Source: Trichomonas vaginalis G3 (taxonomy: Eukaryota > Parabasalia > Trichomonadida > Trichomonadidae). Taken from it: a stretch of DNA of 64,000 nucleotides. Below the pieces are notes generated by a model, which saw only the letters and a list, made by a program, of their open reading frames with translations, did not search any database and had not been told where the DNA came from. Positions 57,792-64,000 of this stretch are shown here, piece by piece. The position numbers and the translations under genes are program-made. Positions within the stretch are counted from its first letter, which is position 1. The number at the start of each line of letters is the position of its first letter. The DNA is taken from assembly GCF_026262505.1 (NCBI RefSeq), contig NC_067206.1, positions 868,001 through 932,000 on the forward strand, in the 5' to 3' direction.

Positions 57792-58439
57792 ATGGATAAC
57801 GAGGAATGGAATCATAAGGTCAGAGACAAAATGGGCAAGTATGTTAAATCGCTAGCATACTTGACATTAATTTTCATCATTGTTTTTTTAATTTCAGGTG
57901 TTTGGCACGCAATTTTAACAAAGCAACTCAATAGCGACTTCTTTTTACTTGTTGGCGGAAAAAAGCCTCGCGATATTTGCATATCAATTTGTGCTCTTTC
58001 ATTCGGAAGCATTGTCTTAATGATTGTACTTGTTTGTTCATTATATTTATCAGGCACAAAATTCATTATGCACGCCTTGTTTTGTGCATTAACAGTTATT
58101 TCTATTCTATCGACCATTGGATTAACTCTTACAAACCTTGTTTTAACCGCTGATAAAGCTCAAGATCGCTTCAAGAAGCAAATTACAGATTACGTTGATA
58201 ACAATTCTACAAATGAGGTTGTTTCGACATGGATGAAGAAGTATCAATGCACTAGTTCAACTTCATGTGAAAAAGCAATTAAGCAATACGTTTCATTCAT
58301 TTGTAATGGTGAATTAGTTGCTTGCTGTGTAATGCTCTTCATCACAATATCATGCATTATTGGAGTCTCAATTGCTGTTGGAAAAATGGGAATGCTCAAG
58401 CGACCAGATGATGAACCAGATAAATCCAACTTAGCTTAA
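57792..58439 (+). CDS. four-TM tetraspanin-like protein
   Basis: 215 residues from ATG 57792 (MDNEEWNHKVRDKMGKY); a GTG-initiated frame opens upstream. Four hydrophobic segments at residues about 20-42, 68-88, 94-115 and 175-197. A short first loop and a longer second loop of about 60 residues before TM4 (TADKAQDRFKKQITDYVDNNSTNEVVSTWMKKYQCTSSTSCEKAIKQY) with two Cys match the tetraspanin plan, but the CCG motif of the large loop is absent, as in several trichomonad tetraspanins. Tetraspanins organise surface and exosome membranes and in trichomonads are linked to adherence and clumping. The C-tail KMGMLKRPDDEPDKSNLA is cytosolic. Confidence 0.65.
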   Translation: MDNEEWNHKVRDKMGKYVKSLAYLTLIFIIVFLISGVWHAILTKQLNSDFFLLVGGKKPRDICISICALSFGSIVLMIVLVCSLYLSGTKFIMHALFCALTVISILSTIGLTLTNLVLTADKAQDRFKKQITDYVDNNSTNEVVSTWMKKYQCTSSTSCEKAIKQYVSFICNGELVACCVMLFITISCIIGVSIAVGKMGMLKRPDDEPDKSNLA

Positions 58440-59348
58440 TAACCATGGACAAGTTTTATTATTGCAAATTTAGCCAATTATTATTTTTTTCATAAAGATG
58501 TAGATTTTATTTTAACATCTATTCATTTCCCCATCATTTTCAGCTCTGAAATATTATTTATGTTTACTTATAAACCAACTCATTCAATGATGGCAAGATA
58601 ACTAAATCAGCTATCATGAATGGAATATATATTTAACAATAGTATCAAATCAACATTTATCGAGCCGATATATAGAAACAACTTCGAATTTCATATCCAT
58701 CACATATGCTGTTCAGAGAGTTGAGCTTTAATATCATAAAGATTTGAAAATGTTTCATATATTTTATTTATGAGCAGACTATGCTTAATACCATTAATAA
58801 TAAGGTCTATGACACAGCTAAGATCCTCTAAATATTAACAGATTTTCCCCAAAATTTTGAAATATAGGATTCTAAGCATTCAAACAATATAATCAATCCC
58901 ATCATATATATAAGAAATTGACACTAGTTATATACTAGATACTGCAGACAGTGTTTATCAATATTTCTTGGTTTCATTTTAATACATTAACGTTTCAATT
59001 TGAATAATAATCAATTTTACTATGGCATATATTATACTTGCCGAATCTCGCAAAATGAAGTATCTATCTCAGCCACTAAGCATCGAAACTCTTCTGCCGA
59101 AAATAAAAAACTGTCCTATCCAATTAATTCATTGAAAAGCAATTACCCCATACAACGACAATAGATTTAAAGATGAGTGGATAATAAAACAGAAGTTCAT
59201 CGACATAAAAAATTGAGAGGTTGGGTTTGAGTCTCAATATTAACGATAGTTAGATAAATGATAGTTACTGCTTTTTTCGAAAAATAATTTAATTCCAACA
59301 CTTTTTGCTTTGAAATTCAACTTTTTTTTATCATAAAAAAACAGATTA
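58440..59348. other. intergenic, about 0.9 kb, no gene seen
   Basis: AT-rich region between two rightward genes. No RNA gene or repeat recognised. Confidence 0.4.
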
Positions 59349-60758
59349 ATGAAAAGTTGTCACCCCGGCTGCGACGATTTTCTCTCGTACGCCGGGTGGC
59401 TTAAAAAGAAAAGCAGATTGCATGGTTTCTGGCATCAGAGGTTTGTGTCTCTTGAAGGAGATCAATTAACGATTTATAAAGATGATACACGCCAAGTTGT
59501 TGAAGAACGGCTAAAACTATATCCAGACACAAAAGCAGAAATTACACAAACCAAGAAATTCTCGATATTCAATATTGGAGAAACCAAAGCAAATATGTTA
59601 TTTTTAGCAGATTCTATTGAAGATGCTACTAGATGGGTAACAGCAATACATGCAGTAAGCCTTCCATCCCCGAAGCTTTCCATGGATGATTTTAATATTA
59701 TCTCTCTTATTGGGAAAGGATTTTATGGAAAAGTTAGACTCTGCCAAAAGAAGGATACAGGCGATCTCTATGCAATCAAATCAGTTCACAAATCAATTCT
59801 TATTAAAACAGGAAGAACTTGCGCTGTTATTGCTGAAAGAAATTTGATGATGAAAGCAAAATTCCCATTTTTAGTAAGTTTGCACTTTACATTCCAGACA
59901 AGATCGAAGTTTTACTTTGGACTAGAGTATGTTCCCGGCGGAGATTTGAAATTCCACAAGTCACAAGTTGGGAAAATCCCAATTTTCGACGCAAAACTTT
60001 ACGCAGCACAAATAGGACTAGCAATTACTTATCTCCACGGCATAGGAATCGTTTATCGAGACTTAAAACCAGAAAATGTTCTACTTGACGGCCAAGGTTA
60101 CATTAAACTTGTTGACTTTGGCCTTTCTAAAGATATCAATCAGGTCAAGACTACTAGAACTTTCTGCGGAACTCCAGAATACATTTCTCCAGAGTTAATT
60201 TTGAAGAAAAACTACGGATATGCAGTTGATGAGTGGGCGCTTGGCGTTCTCATGTACGAAATTATATTTGGAGACCCACCTTTCGTTGATGAAAACGAAA
60301 ATAAATTATATGATAAAATTGTTTTAGAAGAACCAAAGTATCCAGCAGACGCAGATCCCAATTTAGTTGACATTATAAAGAAATTACTGGTCAAAGATCC
60401 AGCAAAACGACCAAAATTTATAGATTTAAAGTCACATCCGTTTTTCGCGGACATTGACTTCAAAAAAGTATACAACAAAGAATACAAACCATCCTATGTA
60501 CCGAAGCTAACAACAAGGCTCTCTTTAGAGAATTTTGATCCTTATATTACCAATGAAAACCCGAATGATTCATACGTTTCTCCTGCAATAGGAGAGATAG
60601 GGAATATTTCAGGCTTCAATTTCGTTGATAAATCATTTGACATCGATGAAGAAGAGGAAGAGCTACTAACACCTAGCTCTATAGAAGAATTAATTAGCGC
60701 TCTGCCAGATATTCCTGCAGAAGAATCACCTCTTAACGAAAACAGCGTTCAAGTTTAA
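59349..60758 (+). CDS. PH-domain AGC kinase, Akt/PKB-like
   Basis: 469 residues. PH domain at about 12-105 (AGWLKKKSRLHGFWHQRFVSL...ATRWVTAIHAV, with the final Trp96), which would bind phosphoinositides. Kinase domain at about 114-366: IGKGFYGKV, K144 (YAIKSVH), E163, YRDLKPEN (236-243), DFG (256-258) and the activation segment TFCGTPEY with T271 at the PDK1 site, like Akt T308. The AGC tail has PSYVPKL and NFDPYIT, as in Akt/PKC. The hydrophobic motif (residues 420-425) reads ISGFNF, with Asn at the usual Ser/Thr site and Ile at the first Phe, so phosphorylation there is lost or not needed. Upstream PI3K signalling is implied. High confidence in AGC/Akt class. Confidence 0.92.
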   Translation: MKSCHPGCDDFLSYAGWLKKKSRLHGFWHQRFVSLEGDQLTIYKDDTRQVVEERLKLYPDTKAEITQTKKFSIFNIGETKANMLFLADSIEDATRWVTAIHAVSLPSPKLSMDDFNIISLIGKGFYGKVRLCQKKDTGDLYAIKSVHKSILIKTGRTCAVIAERNLMMKAKFPFLVSLHFTFQTRSKFYFGLEYVPGGDLKFHKSQVGKIPIFDAKLYAAQIGLAITYLHGIGIVYRDLKPENVLLDGQGYIKLVDFGLSKDINQVKTTRTFCGTPEYISPELILKKNYGYAVDEWALGVLMYEIIFGDPPFVDENENKLYDKIVLEEPKYPADADPNLVDIIKKLLVKDPAKRPKFIDLKSHPFFADIDFKKVYNKEYKPSYVPKLTTRLSLENFDPYITNENPNDSYVSPAIGEIGNISGFNFVDKSFDIDEEEEELLTPSSIEELISALPDIPAEESPLNENSVQV

Positions 60759-61084
60759 TATATATTTCATATTATGTTTTTTTATTGAAATTTTAATAAT
60801 TATGTAAATATTTGTAAGTAATCCGAACTTTAGTGATCAATTCATGCAGTAATAAGCACATACTTCAATCTTTTTTACAAAATTCAATAACAACATCATT
60901 TCAAGATCATATCTTATTAGGTTTCCATTATCTTTAGTTCTATAACTATGAGCATCTCAGTTTCTATGAATGTATATAAAGTTTTTGTCTAAAAAAAGAA
61001 TTATATTTTACTAAATATATTAATTCAGAGAATGATGATATGATAAGATGAATTGATAGTATGATTAATGTTTAAATTACTAAA
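60759..61084. other. intergenic, no gene seen
   Basis: AT-rich spacer between two rightward genes; nothing recognised. Confidence 0.4.
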
Positions 61085-62344
61085 ATGAAATCAGAAATGT
61101 ATCATGCAAGCACATCTTATTATAAAGCGAGAAATCGACAACTGTATTGGAAATATGCCAAGCTAAATTTAGTATTTCTATCAGTTTTATTTATCATTAT
61201 CACTATCATCAGTAAGATAAAATCCAATCCAACTATAGATTCAAATGCATTCTTTTCAAAGCCAAGTTTTTTGCTAGATGCAGTTAATAAATACTTAGGA
61301 GGACCAATAAAAATCGAGGATCCATTACTTATCAATAAGCTTCGCGATGAAAAATCATTAAAAAATTGCAAATTATGCTTAAATCCAAAACGACATGATT
61401 TAAAAAAGAGTACTAATGCAGATCTAGCACTTACATTCGGTTTTGGCGATCAAATTCATTACTTTTTAACTTGGATGAGGAGCCTTCGAAATACAGGCTG
61501 CAATTGCGGCGTTCTCATATTTGTTTCTCCAGGATATTTGAAATTTTTCACTAATGAAACATTGAAAGAGCTCCAAAATTGTGGAGCAAATTTCCTTACT
61601 TTGAACAGTTTTGAAGGTGTTGATGAGAGAACATTACGAAATTTAGTTATACTGTCCTTCTTAGATCAATACGGATCTTTCTTTAATCGAATTTTCATCA
61701 ATGATATTTTTGATACTTTGTTCCAAGGGGATCCATTTGATGAGCATCTGCCGAAAGATAAAGTTACTGTTTCAATTGAACGTGTAACATTTAAACACCA
61801 TAGCTGGGCTATTGAAAAACAGAATTACACAGATGATAACTTTACTGGGGATTTTTATAGTAATAAACTGCTTTTAAATGGTGGTATTTTTATGGGTCCA
61901 TCATTCAAAGTTTATGAATTGTATCTAACCATGTTTAATCCAAAAATTTTCTTCAGAGAGAACGTAAATGACCAATCTATACTGAATTATGTATATTATA
62001 GAGGTCTATACACTGATATTAATGTTGACTTCGATGCACATTACTATTCCTCAGCTTGCTACTCAATTTTTGAGCAACATCCAAGAAAAGACGGAAAAAT
62101 GTACGAATTGAATGGCAAATACGCACCAGTAGTTATACATCAGTTTGATAGAATATGTCCATTGATGATATATGATAGAGATGTTTGTCCTGCTTTGAAA
62201 ACTCTCAACTTAACATATCTTCATAAAAAATGGTTTGGAAATCCAGAAAGACCGCGTTTTACGCATATCAGTCAGAAGTGTGGAGAAAAGGATTCTGATA
62301 CAAGAATGTTTGGCTACTTTTTTGGCCCAAATCAAGATTTTTAA
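61085..62344 (+). CDS. type II membrane glycosyltransferase-like protein
   Basis: 419 residues. A basic cytosolic N-terminus, one signal-anchor (about 25-43, AKLNLVFLSVLFIIITIIS) and a lumenal domain, the usual Golgi glycosyltransferase layout. The catalytic-type domain starts near 110 (DLALTFGFGDQIHYFLTWMRSLR). The segment FINDIFDTLFQGDPF (204-218) matches the 'lfsDvRDvlFQ.DPF' motif of nucleotide-sugar transferases, with the metal-binding Asp pair, and LLLNGGIFMG (262-271) the 'fNaGi..G' motif. These enzymes add sugars to proteins or glycolipids; trichomonads have an abundant surface lipophosphoglycan. Exact sugar and family number are unknown. The later region has conserved Cys residues (RICPLMIYDRDVCPAL). 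Confidence 0.7.
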   Translation: MKSEMYHASTSYYKARNRQLYWKYAKLNLVFLSVLFIIITIISKIKSNPTIDSNAFFSKPSFLLDAVNKYLGGPIKIEDPLLINKLRDEKSLKNCKLCLNPKRHDLKKSTNADLALTFGFGDQIHYFLTWMRSLRNTGCNCGVLIFVSPGYLKFFTNETLKELQNCGANFLTLNSFEGVDERTLRNLVILSFLDQYGSFFNRIFINDIFDTLFQGDPFDEHLPKDKVTVSIERVTFKHHSWAIEKQNYTDDNFTGDFYSNKLLLNGGIFMGPSFKVYELYLTMFNPKIFFRENVNDQSILNYVYYRGLYTDINVDFDAHYYSSACYSIFEQHPRKDGKMYELNGKYAPVVIHQFDRICPLMIYDRDVCPALKTLNLTYLHKKWFGNPERPRFTHISQKCGEKDSDTRMFGYFFGPNQDF

Positions 62345-62680
62345 TTTATCTCAGTTCAGCTATCTTTTAGTAGTTGACATAATCATGTATAAAATGTGTT
62401 TGTTTGTGATCTAAATCCTAAAAGTATATGTATATAAAGAAAATACAAATTTTACAAAATCACTTCTATTATATTATGATTTTAAAGAGATTTTCACCTT
62501 AATATCCATTCAAACATTACATATATAGAAGTGTTCTAATAAAATGCAACAAATATCAATGAATGAAAATGAAACGCTTTAAGAAGCTGAATTTCCATGA
62601 AAATATCAATTAACTGGTAACACTAATACTTTTTCTTAAATAATCCTTTATTTAATCATTCATTTCCTACTCAGTGAAGA
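62345..62680. other. intergenic, no gene seen
   Basis: AT-rich spacer between two rightward genes; nothing recognised. Confidence 0.4.
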
Positions 62681-63565
62681 ATGCCGTTGTTGAAGCACAT
62701 CGGACAAATCGTCCTATGGGCTATGCCAACGGTCGTAACATACTTTATGGTGTGCTATTCGCCAACACTAACTTCGAAGCTGATAGGAACAGCTGTTACG
62801 GATTTTTTGACAAATATTTGTTATGGAATTCTATTTTCCTGGAAGTTTATTGATTACGACTCATGGTTTATAGGATTCATACTCGTTTTATTAGTTATTA
62901 TATACATTATCAAAGCTCATCAAGCAAATTTATTTTTAATTCAGTTAATCGATTCACCCACAAAGAAAGATTTTCGTAAAACCATCCTACAATACGTAGG
63001 GAACGCTCCACAAATCACAATATCCGCTCAATACACTCAATCAGCGAATTCATCAGCTCAAAACTCCCGTTTACCATCGCCAATCAATTTTGATTATAGT
63101 ACATGGCAGGATGTAACACCATATCCGGTGATCTGCAATTCAGATAATTTAAGAGTTACAACAACTCCAAATATTTATTTGACCAATAGCGCTAAATCTG
63201 CTCTCGACTCGAAGATTTCGGAGCTACAAGCAAATGCAAAGCCACACACAAGATATAAAGCTTCAATTTCTTGTCCTGATTGCGTCGATTATTTCACATC
63301 GGATACATCAGGTCATACAAGTACTCTAATTGTTGTTCTTCGATCGAAATTCATGATAGGACTGTACTACGTGTCATTTTTTATCGGATACAGACTTTGG
63401 TACGAATGTCTTTTCTTTTCTGAGACAAAGGACATGAAAGTACAACTTTTCAAGTGCATCGGAACAGATAGTGATAATCTCCGTGCTAGATGCAACGAAA
63501 TTGACAGATCTGCTCAAAAATGTTTCCAATTGTACTACACAAACTCAAACAGGAATCCATACTAA
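62681..63565 (+). CDS. multi-TM membrane protein, unknown (294 aa)
   Basis: ATG 62681 (MPLLKHIGQIVLW). N-terminal hydrophobic segments at about 8-28 and 36-53, another at 61-80 (WFIGFILVLLVIIYIIKAHQ), and one late at about 222-246 (SKFMIGLYYVSFFIGYRLWYECLFF). In between lies a soluble part of about 140 residues with SISCPDCVDYF (a CxxC) and DVTPYPVICNSDNLRVTT. A short Cys-containing tail follows. I cannot place it in a family. A four-TM protein with a large loop is the best description. No signal peptide separate from TM1. Confidence 0.55.
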   Translation: MPLLKHIGQIVLWAMPTVVTYFMVCYSPTLTSKLIGTAVTDFLTNICYGILFSWKFIDYDSWFIGFILVLLVIIYIIKAHQANLFLIQLIDSPTKKDFRKTILQYVGNAPQITISAQYTQSANSSAQNSRLPSPINFDYSTWQDVTPYPVICNSDNLRVTTTPNIYLTNSAKSALDSKISELQANAKPHTRYKASISCPDCVDYFTSDTSGHTSTLIVVLRSKFMIGLYYVSFFIGYRLWYECLFFSETKDMKVQLFKCIGTDSDNLRARCNEIDRSAQKCFQLYYTNSNRNPY

Positions 63566-64000
63566 TCATTTTTCTTGGGAATTCCTATTTTTCGTTTTAT
63601 TTATGTAAATATTTAATCTATTTCTGATTTTCTTCTTTTTATTTGAAAACTATGGTTCTCATATGTTTATGTAACTCACATAACTTAAATTTCAATTATA
63701 GGAAAGGTAAAAACAGTTAAAATTAATAAAATTCTATAAAATTTAAACAAGAAATTACAAATGAGAGTAAGATAGTCAATACAAGTTAGGCAATTGATAC
63801 TGAAATCTGAATCTATATAAGAAATGAGATTATTGGATAATATTTTTCATTTTTTGTCGAATTGTAAGTTAAATATGTTTCAGTATTATTCCATCGCAAG
63901 TTTTTATCGATACAATATATTTTAGAAGCAGGAGAAGCATTGAGATTTGATAATTGCTAGTGCGTTTTCATTATGACTTTGAATAAAGAATGAACAATGA
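63566..64000. other. right edge, intergenic
   Basis: AT-rich end of the window, only short frames, nothing recognised. Confidence 0.4.

Overview
The window looks like nuclear DNA of a parabasalid flagellate. The signs are AT-rich, almost intron-free genes packed on both strands with a few hundred bases between them, several two-repeat Myb proteins, a membrane-anchored S1/P1-type nuclease, a Vps29-like retromer subunit, and one large Maverick/Polinton carrying a mariner. A Trichomonas-type initiator (TCA followed by Py and T/A) is seen just before one start, but many genes instead carry AAAAGTGACA or an ACGGTTTTT-like word upstream. I therefore lean toward Tritrichomonas or a relative rather than T. 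vaginalis itself, without being sure.

Layout. 1-23.6 kb is host DNA: a TOG-domain protein running off the left edge, a short RfbH-like DegT-family protein, a ubiquitin-like protein, a large TPR protein with an acidic tail (perhaps Hir3/Cabin1-like), an S1/P1 nuclease, an importin-beta-type HEAT protein with no ATG at its expected start, two R2R3 Myb proteins, a coiled-coil protein, a Vps29-like protein, a pseudokinase, a kelch-like/coiled-coil protein and an LRR protein. 23,665-42,834 is a 19.2-kb Maverick/Polinton with 161-bp terminal inverted repeats that look identical and a 6-bp target duplication (TTTAAT). It carries B-family polymerase, retroviral-type integrase, packaging ATPase, major capsid protein, KilA-N, primase-like and tail-fibre-like genes, two small amphipathic proteins and several unknowns. 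A 1.3-kb mariner with an open transposase frame sits inside its ATPase gene. The element is partly broken (about four or five breaks), but its ends look young.

42.8-64 kb is host DNA again: a Rab GTPase, a coiled-coil protein, a decayed ankyrin-type gene, a striking 4 x 250-bp array in which every unit is made of inverted repeats, a large surface-protein frame interrupted by two in-frame stops, a Med17-like protein, a small coiled-coil protein, a third Myb, a tRNA that reads as Val(GAC), tRNA relics inside a possible TA-flanked element, a four-TM tetraspanin-like protein, a PH-AGC (Akt-like) kinase, a Golgi-type glycosyltransferase and a multi-TM protein.

The host genes are not arranged in an obvious pathway; they cover trafficking (Rab, Vps29), transcription (Mybs, Med17-like), signalling (Akt-like kinase, pseudokinase) and the cell surface. 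The Polinton genes are split between replication/integration genes, mostly on the + strand on the left, and virion genes, mostly on the - strand on the right. They share a T-rich tract followed by a TAAATG start context that differs from the host starts. No CRISPR or rRNA was seen.
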